57,658 bases of DNA, from positions 1 through 57,658 of the IMG/VR virus record IMGVR_UViG_3300045256_000273. The stretch is one strand, 5' to 3'. Both the position numbers and the translations under genes were made by a program. Positions within the stretch are counted from its first letter, which is position 1. Every line of letters starts with the position of its first letter. The DNA is from a virus. Below, piece by piece: positions 45,217 through 53,565 of the stretch. The notes under the pieces were generated by a model that made no database searches, was not told the origin of the DNA, and worked only from the letters and a program-made list of their open reading frames with translations.

Positions 45217-46040
45217 ATTACGGGGATTGACTCCCAAATCCCCGGAAATTTCGCACCGAGCGCTTTGACCAGGCTCGCCACGCTGTCGGCCGGTTTCTGG
45301 GCCGTCAGCGGCAGCGTCCCGGCACTGCGACCGTCGAGGAGGGCTTTCACGCGGCTCTCGTCGTTCTGCTGGGTCTTTTCGGCCAGCTTCGCGGCGACCT
45401 GGCGCTCGACTTCCTCGGCAAGGGTCGCCTCTTTGATTCTCGACTGAACCAGCCTGTCGAGAAGCTGATCGGCGGGCAGCTTCGCGAGGTCTGCGCCCTC
45501 CGCGATCACCTTGTCGAAATCGACGTTTGGATACTTCGACTTGAGATCGAGAACGTGCGCAAAAAGGTTCATCTGGTCGTGAAGCGCCTTCACCGACTGG
45601 TTGAAGCGCGCCTCGTAGCCCTTCGCGACGTCTTCGATCTGCTTCTTGGTCAGGCCGGTGAGTTCGTCGCGCAGCTTGTCGCGTACCGGCGCGAAGATCG
45701 CCTCGTCGGGGTCGTCGGCCGCCGACTGCGTCGCCACCTTGTCGCGCCCGTTTTTGGCGAACCCCTCGTAGGCTTTCCAGTCGGCGTCGTTGAGAACTTT
45801 GAGTTCGCCCTTGGCGACCTTCTCGATGAGCGGCGCGTAGGTCTTACCCCACTTCACCAGCTCCTCGATCTCCTCGGGCTTGCCGTACTTGGAATAGGCG
45901 TCGAGCATCTTGGCGCGAGGCTCGTACTCGCTGCGGAACTTCTCGAACTCGGTCTTGGTGTTGAGGTACTGCTTGGCAATCTCCTCGGGCGACTTGCCCT
46001 TGAGATCGTCCGGCATTACGAAATCGCCGCCCTCGGCCAT
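45213..46040 (-). CDS. Scaffolding protein
   Basis: 275 residues, charged and almost wholly helical (EEIAKQYLNTKTEFEKFRSE, RIKEATLAEEVERQVAAKLA) with a short C-terminal capsid-binding-like end. It lies immediately upstream of the major capsid gene. GAGGAGG precedes the ATG. Confidence 0.72.
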   Translation of the reverse strand: MAEGGDFVMPDDLKGKSPEEIAKQYLNTKTEFEKFRSEYEPRAKMLDAYSKYGKPEEIEELVKWGKTYAPLIEKVAKGELKVLNDADWKAYEGFAKNGRDKVATQSAADDPDEAIFAPVRDKLRDELTGLTKKQIEDVAKGYEARFNQSVKALHDQMNLFAHVLDLKSKYPNVDFDKVIAEGADLAKLPADQLLDRLVQSRIKEATLAEEVERQVAAKLAEKTQQNDESRVKALLDGRSAGTLPLTAQKPADSVASLVKALGAKFPGIWESIPVI

Positions 46041-46052
46041 CGTCGCCTCCTC

Positions 46053-46217
46053 CTACTGAGCCTTGAACTTGCGGTGCGTTCGGCGGATCTTCGTGCGCTC
46101 GCCCTCGTTGGGCCGCATCCCGTCGGGATACTTGCGCGCCATCACGCCCTTGACCGCGAAGGTGCCAGCGCGACCCGTGATCCGGCGCTTGTTGCCGCCG
46201 CCTCGTCTCATTGCCAT
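46053..46217 (-). CDS. Strongly basic small protein
   Basis: 54 residues from ATG 46217 in a TAATG overlap with AAGGAG 7 nt upstream. Gly/Arg/Lys-rich ends (MRRGGGNKRRITGRAG, KIRRTHRKFKAQ). Another member of the basic-protein series; probably nucleic-acid binding. Confidence 0.55.
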   Translation of the reverse strand: MAMRRGGGNKRRITGRAGTFAVKGVMARKYPDGMRPNEGERTKIRRTHRKFKAQ

Positions 46218-46615
46218 TAGAGAGCTCCTTCGCCCCGCCCGGTCGCCGAATACAGCTTTGCGAGCAGCGCGAGAAATCCAGGGTTTGCATCGCCAAGCAG
46301 CGCGGGCGTTCCGCCAGCGCCGCCAACCGGAAGGCCCGGTGCTCCGCGAGAAGCACCAAGCATCGAAAGAAGTCCCTGCGCCTGAGAGGGCGGCTTCTTG
46401 TCGCCGCTCTTTTCGGGCCGCAGGTCTTTTACCGCCTTCGCGAAATTGTGGAAGCCGAGGCCAGCCAGAAACAGCATGATGGACTGCCCCATGCCGCCGC
46501 CAGGCTTCTGCGGGGGACGCATCATCGCGAGCGCCGCAGAAGGGGGAGGAGCGGGCGACGGGGGGGCGCCCGCTCCCATTGGAGGAATCCCGCTGGCCGG
46601 AGGCATCGCTGCCAT
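46217..46615 (-). CDS. Pro/Gly-rich virion-region protein
   Basis: 132 residues. Pro/Ala-rich N-terminus (PPSPAPPPSAALAMMRPP), a hydrophobic helix (QSIMLFLAGLGFHNFAKAV), then Gly/Pro/Leu-rich C-terminus. No family. Between portal and scaffold genes. Start uncertain between 46615 and an ATG at 46606. Confidence 0.45.
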   Translation of the reverse strand: MAAMPPASGIPPMGAGAPPSPAPPPSAALAMMRPPQKPGGGMGQSIMLFLAGLGFHNFAKAVKDLRPEKSGDKKPPSQAQGLLSMLGASRGAPGLPVGGAGGTPALLGDANPGFLALLAKLYSATGRGEGAL

Positions 46616-46660
46616 GCCTCAAGCTTTGCGGGAAAAATCACTATCGCCGCAATAGCGGAC

Positions 46661-46690
46661 TTGACAATCTTCGGTAAAACAACGTAATTA
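46661..46690 (+). promoter_or_regulatory. Promoter overlapping an 18-bp operator-like site
   Basis: TTGACA (46661-46666), 17/18-bp spacer, GTAATT/TAATTA (46684-46690). TTGACAATCTTCGGTAAA (46661-46678) has exact TTGAC and GTAAA arms. The ATG at 46698 follows the -10 by 7 nt. Confidence 0.65.
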
Positions 46691-46697
46691 CTTGCTC

Positions 46698-46874
46698 ATG
46701 CGGGGAAGTCAACGACAGGAACGGTATCTGTCGGCAAAAGAGGTCGGCGCAATCATCGGCCTTAACGAGGATACTGTCTGCCGACTGCTGAAGTGCGGAA
46801 AGCTGAAGGGCGCGAAAATCGGACGGTCGTGGAGAGTCAGACCGAGCGACATCGACAGGATGTTCGAGCGGTAA
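46698..46874 (+). CDS. Excisionase-type HTH regulator, predicted leaderless
   Basis: 58 residues. YLSAKEVGAIIGLNEDTVCRLL then GKLKGAKIGRSWRVRPSDIDRM is the helix-turn-helix plus wing of the HTH_17/excisionase family. It is transcribed against the late operon from its own promoter and is convergent with the portal gene, one base apart. Likely a small DNA-binding regulator or recombination directionality factor. A second such protein lies beside int (17164-17559). Confidence 0.75.
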   Translation: MRGSQRQERYLSAKEVGAIIGLNEDTVCRLLKCGKLKGAKIGRSWRVRPSDIDRMFER

Positions 46875-48713
46875 TTATTTCTTTTTCGACTTCTGGGCGC
46901 CCGGCGGCGGCAGCAATCCAAGTTGCTGACGCATCATCGCTTCTTCGGCTGCTTCTTTAGCGAGATCCTGCCAGTTCGAGAATCCGGCCTCTTCGAGCAC
47001 CAGTCGAGAAGGAATCCATCCCAGTTCCGCGAGCTGCGCGAGTGTGCGACCGCGCGCTTCGCGAGCCGCCGAGAGCGACGACAACGGCGCAATCTTGAAT
47101 TTGAACTCGCGCCACGCCCCGCGCAATGCCTGCTCGATAGCCACGCGAATCGTCCGCATGTTTGCTTCGCGGTCGTCCTTGAGTCGCGCCGCAACCGATT
47201 CGATCGCCGCCTTACGGATTTCTCCGCGTAACTTTTCGGCCTCGAAGTGAAAGCTTGTGGCGCGTCCGTCGTTGCCGATGTACGGAATAAAACGGTCTGC
47301 ACGATAGAACTGAAAAATGCGCGAGATGACTTTCGTGAAGACGCGCTCGAGGAACGATTCCAAGCGGCGCGCTTGCGCGTTCACGAGCGGATGGGAGCTC
47401 TGCTCAAGCCCGAACAGCAGCGACAGCGAACGCACTTCCGCCCGCCCCTGCCCGCGAATCGGCGAATCGCCGATCCCGATGGCGGAATCCATCAGTTGCT
47501 GCACGAGATTGATAAACGCGATACCGACCTGCACCGGATTTTCGGCGGGAATGCGCGAGACTTCGAGGCCGCGCATCTTGCTGATGATGGCGTCGCCGAA
47601 ATCCTTGAGACGTTCGAGCACTTGCGGCGGAAGCGCGCCCGTGTCGGCCACGACGAACGGAATGTTCTTGACGAGATAGCGCATCATCATGTGGCCGGCG
47701 CGGTTTAGGGCTTCTTCGAGGCGCCGCACGTCCTCGACCTCCGACGAGCCCCAAGGCGAGTCGATGTCGGGACGATTGTCGTACATCTCGAAGGCCCACA
47801 GCCCGTCAAAATAGGGGTTCCGCGACTCTTCGGGCGCCGGATTCATTATCGTCGCTTTGTTGCCGCTGCCGACGATGTAGAGCACCCGACCATCGGGATA
47901 AAGCGGTTCGCCATCCTGGTGTGCCGGGTCCGCAAACCAGAACTCGCGAAACCGAACGTAGGGAATGGGGCTGACCGCGCCCGGCTCGCCGCTGCCGCCG
48001 CGCATGCCGGCAAGATAGTAGTTGAGCGGGCTGCGGATGGTCCGCGACGACCAGCGGCGTCCCTGCGAGGCTTCCTGCTCCGGCAGTGACGGCGGCGGCG
48101 CGCTGAAATCCTGGACGTCGCGATAGGTGCGCGGAAAATTCTCCGCGACCCAGCTGAACGGCACGACCGACTCGTGAATAATTACGAGGCTTTTGTCGAT
48201 ACCGTAGGCGCGCAGCGTGTAGGGGTCGAGCGCGATCGCGCGCGGGTCTATCTCGCCAATGGCAATGTCGCCCAATCCGTGAAGCGCGGAGCGGTCCCAG
48301 ACGATTTTGAAAAACGCGCAGCCGAACGGACGCACGAACGCCGAAAGCTGCTCAAGCTTCATCTGGACGTTCCAAGCGTCCCAGCCCGCATGAATCGTGC
48401 GCTGGAGAAGTTCGGCGGTCTGCGCGAGGCCGTTGCGCAGCGGCAGCACGTTCATCTCGGGCTTGGCCGCCGTCATCATCGCGGCTTTGCGGTCGAGTTT
48501 CGCGCGCGCCAGATTCGTTTTGAAGAACGGATTGCCTTCTTTCTTCGTGTCCCAGTTGTTACCGCGGTAGATTTCGGCGTTGCGCGACCAGCCCTGCGTC
48601 CAACGGTCCTTGTAGGAGATCGCGGCGGCGTGCAGATTCTCGCAGAACTTCAGGAGGGCGGCATAGTCCTGCGGAACGTAAGAGCTGCGGGTGACTTCGC
48701 GCTGGGCGGCCAT
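46875..48713 (-). CDS. Portal protein
   Basis: 612 residues, podovirus-type portal. KDRWTQGWSRNAEIYRGNNW, LDRKAAMMTAAKPEMNVLP, VRPFGCAFFKIVWD and SSEVEDVRRLEEALNRAGHM are typical of P22-like and related large portals. Lys-rich end (PGAQKSKKK). It lies between terminase and scaffold genes. The start has no good ribosome site (GACACAATAAAAAA before ATG). Confidence 0.78.
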   Translation of the reverse strand: MAAQREVTRSSYVPQDYAALLKFCENLHAAAISYKDRWTQGWSRNAEIYRGNNWDTKKEGNPFFKTNLARAKLDRKAAMMTAAKPEMNVLPLRNGLAQTAELLQRTIHAGWDAWNVQMKLEQLSAFVRPFGCAFFKIVWDRSALHGLGDIAIGEIDPRAIALDPYTLRAYGIDKSLVIIHESVVPFSWVAENFPRTYRDVQDFSAPPPSLPEQEASQGRRWSSRTIRSPLNYYLAGMRGGSGEPGAVSPIPYVRFREFWFADPAHQDGEPLYPDGRVLYIVGSGNKATIMNPAPEESRNPYFDGLWAFEMYDNRPDIDSPWGSSEVEDVRRLEEALNRAGHMMMRYLVKNIPFVVADTGALPPQVLERLKDFGDAIISKMRGLEVSRIPAENPVQVGIAFINLVQQLMDSAIGIGDSPIRGQGRAEVRSLSLLFGLEQSSHPLVNAQARRLESFLERVFTKVISRIFQFYRADRFIPYIGNDGRATSFHFEAEKLRGEIRKAAIESVAARLKDDREANMRTIRVAIEQALRGAWREFKFKIAPLSSLSAAREARGRTLAQLAELGWIPSRLVLEEAGFSNWQDLAKEAAEEAMMRQQLGLLPPPGAQKSKKK

Positions 48714-48763
48714 TTTTTTATTGTGTCAGCGACAACAAGGTGCGATAGGCCCCGTCGTACTCA

Positions 48764-49378
48764 TCAACGTATGATTGTTGCGGTCGGCGTCCCCGCGTCG
48801 CGTCCGCCGGTCGTCGGCTGCGGCGCCTGCGGCGGCTCCTGCCCATTCAATTCCTCGAACCATTCCTCGGCGGTCTTGAAGAATCCCTCGGGATACTCCG
48901 TCGCCTGCTTCGGAGCGGTCGGCGGGAAATGTTTGCTCGCGCAATCGTTCGAGCAACACACTTGACCGGGGTACGCGCGCCGGAAAATCTGCGGGCGCCC
49001 GTCGGCGTGCGGAACCGGACATCGCCCGTGCATGACCGCGAGCGGATCGGCGGCCGTTTTCTCGCCCGGCTGCCCCACGTCGTATCCATTGATGAGCTGA
49101 AGTTGAAGGCCGTTATCGAGAATGATCGCGATGTACTTGAGAACGCGTTGGCCCGGCCCCATGCCGTGTTCCGCCGCGCAAGCTTCGTCGCGCTCGCGCC
49201 ACGCGGGTTCGGCCGCGTAGATATGCTCCAGCAGCTTTTTGGCGGCTGCGTCGAGATCGGAGTCCTTTGCGGGCGCAGCCTCGGCGGCGGCGACTTCCGC
49301 CTCGGTCGGCGGCGACGCAGCGGTCTTCTGCCTGTTGGCCGCTACGATGTCGGGGTCGAACTTGAATTTGTTTGACAT
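48764..49378 (-). CDS. Hypothetical protein between terminase and portal
   Basis: 204 residues. Acidic/Ala-rich N-terminus, helical middle (LLEHIYAAEPAWRERDEACA), and a Cys cluster (GRCPVP, GQVCCSNDCASKHF) near 120-150 that could bind zinc. No family. A consensus operator-like site overlaps its start codon. Another frame past its stop looks coding (48719-48780). Confidence 0.55.
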   Translation of the reverse strand: MSNKFKFDPDIVAANRQKTAASPPTEAEVAAAEAAPAKDSDLDAAAKKLLEHIYAAEPAWRERDEACAAEHGMGPGQRVLKYIAIILDNGLQLQLINGYDVGQPGEKTAADPLAVMHGRCPVPHADGRPQIFRRAYPGQVCCSNDCASKHFPPTAPKQATEYPEGFFKTAEEWFEELNGQEPPQAPQPTTGGRDAGTPTATIIR

Positions 49379-49389
49379 TTTTCCGTCAA
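49372..49389. promoter_or_regulatory. 18-bp operator-like site behind the terminase gene
   Basis: TTGACATTTTTCCGTCAA, exact arms, spanning the terminase stop and the ATG of the next gene. Confidence 0.65.
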
Positions 49390-51284
49390 TCCCATCCTTT
49401 CAGCGAGCCCACCGCCGCGCTCAAGCCGTCGTGCTCGCCGCTCCCTGGCTCGAAATTATCAACCGCCCAGTCTCCCTGCGCAATGGCTCTCGCGACTTCC
49501 AGCTCTCGCAACCGTCGCTGCTCCGTCGGATCGGCCCGCTGCTGTTTCGCCTGCGGAAGATTATCCCCAAAGTCTTCATCGTCCGCCGCCACCAGCGCGA
49601 AATTCCACGCCATTACGGCGTCGTCGTCGCCAGTCTCAGCGTAATACTGGTCCTGAATGAAGCCCGGCGCAACGACGAAATCCCGAAGCTCGTCCAGCAG
49701 CACTTGTGAGCGGATTATTACGCCGTCGTGGTTGAGCAGCGACCGGCTGACTCCGATGAGGTATCGCTTGGACTCGTTCGACGTTTTCCAGCCGGTCAGA
49801 TTCGTAATTTTCGGGGCGACGCGCTCGCGATTCTTCCAGAAATACAGGTTCGGATATCCGTTCTTCTTGAGGCGCGCGTCTGTGTTGTAGCCCGGCCCGG
49901 TCAGCTCCGTGTTGATCTGCGCCTCGTTGTAGTACATGCCGAGCGAAAACATCAGCCAGCCGAGGTCGTCGGGATCGACGAGAATGTGGGCTTCTGCGAC
50001 CTGCTCGCGCGTTTCGCCATCAATAACCTCGCCGACCGACCAGTTGCGTCCCTCGATGCCGAGGCTCACGTCGATGCCCAGATAGTACCGCCGACCGGGC
50101 TGCGGCTCCTTCCAGATCGCGATGTACTCTTTACCGGCGGCGATTTCGGTATCGGTGCGCAGCGCATTAAACAACTGCGGCTTGATGACATTCCCGGCGT
50201 GCGACGGCTTCAATTCGGCGTACCATTTCGGCGGTCGGATGTTCGCCTCCTGGCGTTCGAGCGCGTCGAGCGGATACACGTTCACGTCCATCCGCACCCA
50301 GGCGTCTTCGTAGCGGTGTGGATACTCTTGTGCGAACAGCCGCTCGCCGTCGGCGCGGTCCGCGATGGTGATGCGGCGCCACTTCAACTGCTCAAACGTC
50401 AGCTCCCACGGCGGCAGCCCCCCGTCGCATTGCTTCGTGCCTTGCGCCGCAAGCTTGATGAGCGCGCGTTCCTCGGCGTTCGGTCTGAACTTCTCACCCT
50501 TGTCGAGCGCGACCGAATACGTCGGGTCATACCACCACGGCACGAACAGAAAAAAATACGATGTTTTACCGCTGCGCGCCGCATCGCATTTTTCGCGAAA
50601 GTAATTGCCGCGATAGAACGCCGTCGATTCGTCGAGATGAATCGTGCCTGGTTCAAGATGAAGCGCTGGCAGCAAGGTGTTTTCCAGCATCGTGCAGGCG
50701 TTTTCCGGCCATTTCGACGTTTCGCTCGTGTGCAACCCTTGGAGCGTCGCCGCCGTGCCGGTTACTTCCTTCGCGACCGCGAACGTCATGCGCGAGTTGT
50801 TCCCGGGATCGATGTGACGGCTTTTGGGGTTCGGATTCTCGAAAACGAGCTCCGACTTTGAGGCGTATCGCGTCAGCGGCTTGTAGTCCGGTCGAAGATT
50901 GTCGTAGGCGAAACGCGCGATGTTGAAGATCAGCTCGGTCGTCGGTTTGTCGTTCGCGATGAGCAGCGAGTTGAAGTTGCGCGTCAGCACCGCGCCCTGA
51001 AGCATCCGATTTTCCGAGTACGTCGAAAGTCCCTGCTGGCGGGCCTTGACGCAGCGCCCGCGAACCCAGCCGCGCGTCCGCGCCTGCTCCTCGATCTTCT
51101 TGTGGAATGCGAGCTGCGCCGGCCGCTGCGTGATGTCGAGCGAACAAATCTCGCCGGGCCGCTTGCCGCGGATGCGGATTTGCTCGCGCGCGAACGCCTC
51201 GAAATTGCGCCGATAGAACTCTTTGCGGAGCGCGACTTGAAGCAGACGCTGCTGCTCAGCTTGCGCTCGATTCGCCGTTCGCAT
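49386..51284 (-). CDS. Large terminase subunit
   Basis: 632 residues. ATPase domain with a Walker-A-like KARQQGLST (80-88) and LLIANDKPTTELIF following. The C-terminal RNase-H-type nuclease has RRYYLGIDVSLGIEG (first Asp), a middle region TELTGPGYNTDARLKKNG and DDDAVMAWNFAL as last acidic cluster. It would package DNA into the prohead. A likely small subunit gene precedes it. Confidence 0.85.
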   Translation of the reverse strand: MRTANRAQAEQQRLLQVALRKEFYRRNFEAFAREQIRIRGKRPGEICSLDITQRPAQLAFHKKIEEQARTRGWVRGRCVKARQQGLSTYSENRMLQGAVLTRNFNSLLIANDKPTTELIFNIARFAYDNLRPDYKPLTRYASKSELVFENPNPKSRHIDPGNNSRMTFAVAKEVTGTAATLQGLHTSETSKWPENACTMLENTLLPALHLEPGTIHLDESTAFYRGNYFREKCDAARSGKTSYFFLFVPWWYDPTYSVALDKGEKFRPNAEERALIKLAAQGTKQCDGGLPPWELTFEQLKWRRITIADRADGERLFAQEYPHRYEDAWVRMDVNVYPLDALERQEANIRPPKWYAELKPSHAGNVIKPQLFNALRTDTEIAAGKEYIAIWKEPQPGRRYYLGIDVSLGIEGRNWSVGEVIDGETREQVAEAHILVDPDDLGWLMFSLGMYYNEAQINTELTGPGYNTDARLKKNGYPNLYFWKNRERVAPKITNLTGWKTSNESKRYLIGVSRSLLNHDGVIIRSQVLLDELRDFVVAPGFIQDQYYAETGDDDAVMAWNFALVAADDEDFGDNLPQAKQQRADPTEQRRLRELEVARAIAQGDWAVDNFEPGSGEHDGLSAAVGSLKGWD

Positions 51285-51618
51285 TTTCCGCTGCCGCCGC
51301 CGCTACCGTCGCCGTTGCACTGGCCGCTTCTTCGGCTTCCCGCGCCGCCCGCTTGGCCTCCATCGCGGCGTGCGCCTTTTCCAGATTCTTGAGCGCGACC
51401 CCTCTCATTTTCTTGTGTCGGTCGAGCGTCCGCAGCTCCCGCAACAGCAGAAACTCGATGTATTCGTGGGTGCTCAGGTGTCGCTCCGCCGCAAGCTGGC
51501 GGACTTGCAGGTGTTGCTCCGGCGTAAGCCAGACCGAATGGTTGACACGCGTGACCGTCACCTTCGTCCCATAGGACTGCTGCTTCATGCTTTCGAGCCT
51601 GCCGCGCGTGAGATACAT
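51256..51618 (-). CDS. Candidate small terminase subunit / RHH-like protein
   Basis: 120 residues from ATG 51618 (GGAGG 8 nt upstream, TGATG overlap). Strand KVTVTRVNHSVWL and helices TPEQHLQVRQLAAERH and STHEYIEFLLLREL resemble a ribbon-helix-helix DNA-binding unit; then an Ala/Glu coiled coil. Its position directly before the large subunit gene is where TerS belongs. Function otherwise unproven. Confidence 0.5.
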   Translation of the reverse strand: MYLTRGRLESMKQQSYGTKVTVTRVNHSVWLTPEQHLQVRQLAAERHLSTHEYIEFLLLRELRTLDRHKKMRGVALKNLEKAHAAMEAKRAAREAEEAASATATVAAAAAENANGESSAS

Positions 51619-51761
51619 CAGAATCGCCTCCAGCGATGTTCGCGCATGTCGAGAACCGGACGCCGCGCGTCCCACGGACGACGCCGGCGGCGCGAGGCCG
51701 GATTATTCGCCCGTAAACGCTGCATCTGCATGAAGCGGCGCTGCTCAGGCGTTACCGCCAT
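51618..51761 (-). CDS. Arg-rich 47-residue protein
   Basis: The frame from ATG 51761 has GGAG 7 nt upstream and overlaps both neighbours (17 nt and TGATG). Sequence starts MAVTPEQRRFMQMQRLRANN and has a five-Arg run plus an Arg/Trp/Phe end. Too small for default gene callers but clearly in the coupled operon. Confidence 0.55.
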   Translation of the reverse strand: MAVTPEQRRFMQMQRLRANNPASRRRRRPWDARRPVLDMREHRWRRF

Positions 51762-52092
51762 TCAGCTGCTCCATGATTGCCGCCACTTCGTCCGTCGTCG
51801 GCGCGGGCTCGCGGAACGTGCCGCGTCCCATTCCGGCCACATCATGCGGAAATTGCACGGCGGGCTGCTCGCGCGATTGCGGCGGCGGCGGGGTCGCGAA
51901 GGTCGCCGGCTTCTCAGGCATCATCTCCGCCGCGGCGGGCGCCAGCACGCGATTGAGCGCGCGCAACGCCGGCCACAACTGCATCAGGTCGCTCAACGCC
52001 TGTGCCTGCCGCTGCACCCAGTACGCGATGTATGCGAGTTCCGCGACCGCAGCCACCGCGATGACCAAAATCAGTAAGCTAAGATTCGACAT
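51745..52092 (-). CDS. Single-span membrane protein
   Basis: 115 residues. N-terminal hydrophobic span (LSLLILVIAVAAVAELAYI), helix, then a Pro-rich tail (FATPPPPQSREQPA). No cleavable signal evident. Early in the late transcript; function unknown. Confidence 0.5.
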   Translation of the reverse strand: MSNLSLLILVIAVAAVAELAYIAYWVQRQAQALSDLMQLWPALRALNRVLAPAAAEMMPEKPATFATPPPPQSREQPAVQFPHDVAGMGRGTFREPAPTTDEVAAIMEQLNGGNA

Positions 52093-52990
52093 CCGCCGTC
52101 CCTCCGTTTTTCATCTGCCGCTCCAGTTCCTCGTCGCTCAGCGTCGATACGTCCTTTACGGGAAACGCCTGTCCCGGTATCACCGCCGTCGGCGCCGGCG
52201 CCGGCTGCTCCGCCGCATACTTCAGCAGCCGCGTATAAATCTCCACCGCCTCCTCGAGCCGCCCCTCCTGAACGTAATAGACCGCGAATCGCTCCAGCGC
52301 CCTCGCGTACCGCCCGCGCTGCTCCCCGAGCCATTCCGGCGGCACCCGCGTCCGCAGCGTCGGCAGCCGCAACTTTTTGGGAACCGGCAGTCCGCCCTGT
52401 CCGTCACCATCCACGATGTCGTTCAAATCCTCCGCGAGTCGCGCACGCCGCAGCAGCTCGTCCTGGATCGCCGCGACGGGAATCTCCACCATTCTGCCGC
52501 CCAAGCCGCCCGGATCCTCGTCCGGCTGCGGCTCCGTGCCCTTCAGGATGTCGCTGAAGGCGCTCGGCTCCCCCCGCGGCCAGTCGCTCACTTGCCCGAG
52601 CTGGCCGTTGACCCATTTCAGCCGTTCCCACAACTCGCGCCGAACCAACAGAACCAACTCCCGCCGAAGCGCCTTCTCGCGCCGGCCAGCCGAATCCAAC
52701 GTCGCGCGCGCCTTTTCGAGACGCCGCACGCCATCCGCATCCAACGCGAAAACGTCCCGCTCCAGCTCGGAAATCTCGGCCCGCGCGCGCTCCGCGCGCT
52801 CCTGCTCGCGCCGTATCCCCTTCGCGATGATGCGACGCTTCTTCTCGAACGTCCGGTCGCTCGGCGTGCCCCCGTGCCAGTCGATCGCGCGCGCCCGCTG
52901 CCGCGCCTCCAGCCCCACCATCGCGCGCATCCACACCATTCGGTCCGCATACAGCACCGCGCGTATCTGCTCGGACGTCGGTAATTCCAT
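52079..52990 (-). CDS. Coiled-coil hypothetical protein
   Basis: 303 residues. Long charged coiled coil at about 45-125 (EKKRRIIAKGIRREQERAER, REKALRRELVLLVRREL), a middle acidic/Gly region, and a helical repeat near 230-265 (ALERFAVYYVQEGRLEEAVE) like a TPR hairpin. No enzyme motif. Abuts the methyltransferase stop. Confidence 0.5.
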   Translation of the reverse strand: MELPTSEQIRAVLYADRMVWMRAMVGLEARQRARAIDWHGGTPSDRTFEKKRRIIAKGIRREQERAERARAEISELERDVFALDADGVRRLEKARATLDSAGRREKALRRELVLLVRRELWERLKWVNGQLGQVSDWPRGEPSAFSDILKGTEPQPDEDPGGLGGRMVEIPVAAIQDELLRRARLAEDLNDIVDGDGQGGLPVPKKLRLPTLRTRVPPEWLGEQRGRYARALERFAVYYVQEGRLEEAVEIYTRLLKYAAEQPAPAPTAVIPGQAFPVKDVSTLSDEELERQMKNGGTADVES

Positions 52991-53524
52991 TCACTTCGAC
53001 AGCCCCCGAAAGTTCCTCACCGCCCAAATGCTGTCCGGCAGCCGCTCCCATTCCCCCACCGTCTCCGCCAGTGCCCGCCGCACGCTCTCGTACCCCTCGT
53101 CATGCCCCGCCAACACCCCGCCACGCGCCACCCGCGCCCCGTACCCCCTCACATCCGCCAACACCGCCTCGTACGAATGGTCCGCGTCAATGAACACCAG
53201 GTCGAAAAACGGCAGCTCCCGCTTCGCCGCCTCCACCGACCGACACGGATGCACCACCAGGCGGTCCAAAATCCCAAACCGCCCCACCGCCGCCAAAAAC
53301 CCCGGAAACTCCGCCGGCGGCCCGTCCCCGCTCAGCAAATCCCCAAACGTGTCCACCACATGCACCGTCAGCCTCCGCGCCCGCACGATGTCTGCCACGC
53401 TACACAGACTCCGCCCTCGCCACGCCCCAACCTCACAGGCCACCCCGCCCTCGGGCACCCCACCATACAACCCCCGATAACTCTCAATATCCCCGCCCGA
53501 AAAGTACCCCTGCGGCAATTCCAT
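52991..53524 (-). CDS. Class I SAM-dependent methyltransferase
   Basis: 177 residues. Rossmann-type core with motif I VACEVGAWRGRSLCSVA (E-x-G-x-x-x-G), VHVVDTFG as acidic loop of motif II, and FDLVFIDADHSYEAVLADV then GGVLAGHD, typical of Methyltransf_24 (small-molecule or glycan methylation). First gene of the late leftward transcript. GGAAAAC lies before the ATG. Confidence 0.75.
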   Translation of the reverse strand: MELPQGYFSGGDIESYRGLYGGVPEGGVACEVGAWRGRSLCSVADIVRARRLTVHVVDTFGDLLSGDGPPAEFPGFLAAVGRFGILDRLVVHPCRSVEAAKRELPFFDLVFIDADHSYEAVLADVRGYGARVARGGVLAGHDEGYESVRRALAETVGEWERLPDSIWAVRNFRGLSK

Positions 53525-53547
53525 CTCAGTTTTCCTGATTCTTCCCG

Positions 53548-53565
53548 TTGACCGTCTTCCGTAAA
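53548..53565. promoter_or_regulatory. 18-bp operator-like site at the late promoter
   Basis: TTGACCGTCTTCCGTAAA, exact arms, 3 bp downstream of the late -10 box, the same spacing as at the leftward early promoter. Confidence 0.65.

Noticed and set aside
49728-50861. 377-codon plus-strand frame opposite the terminase
   Set aside because: Antisense shadow; terminase motifs lie on the minus strand and no start signal supports the plus frame.
51773-52984. 403-codon plus-strand Arg/Pro-rich frame
   Set aside because: Antisense to a coiled-coil protein and a membrane protein with coupled starts; composition typical of GC-rich shadows.
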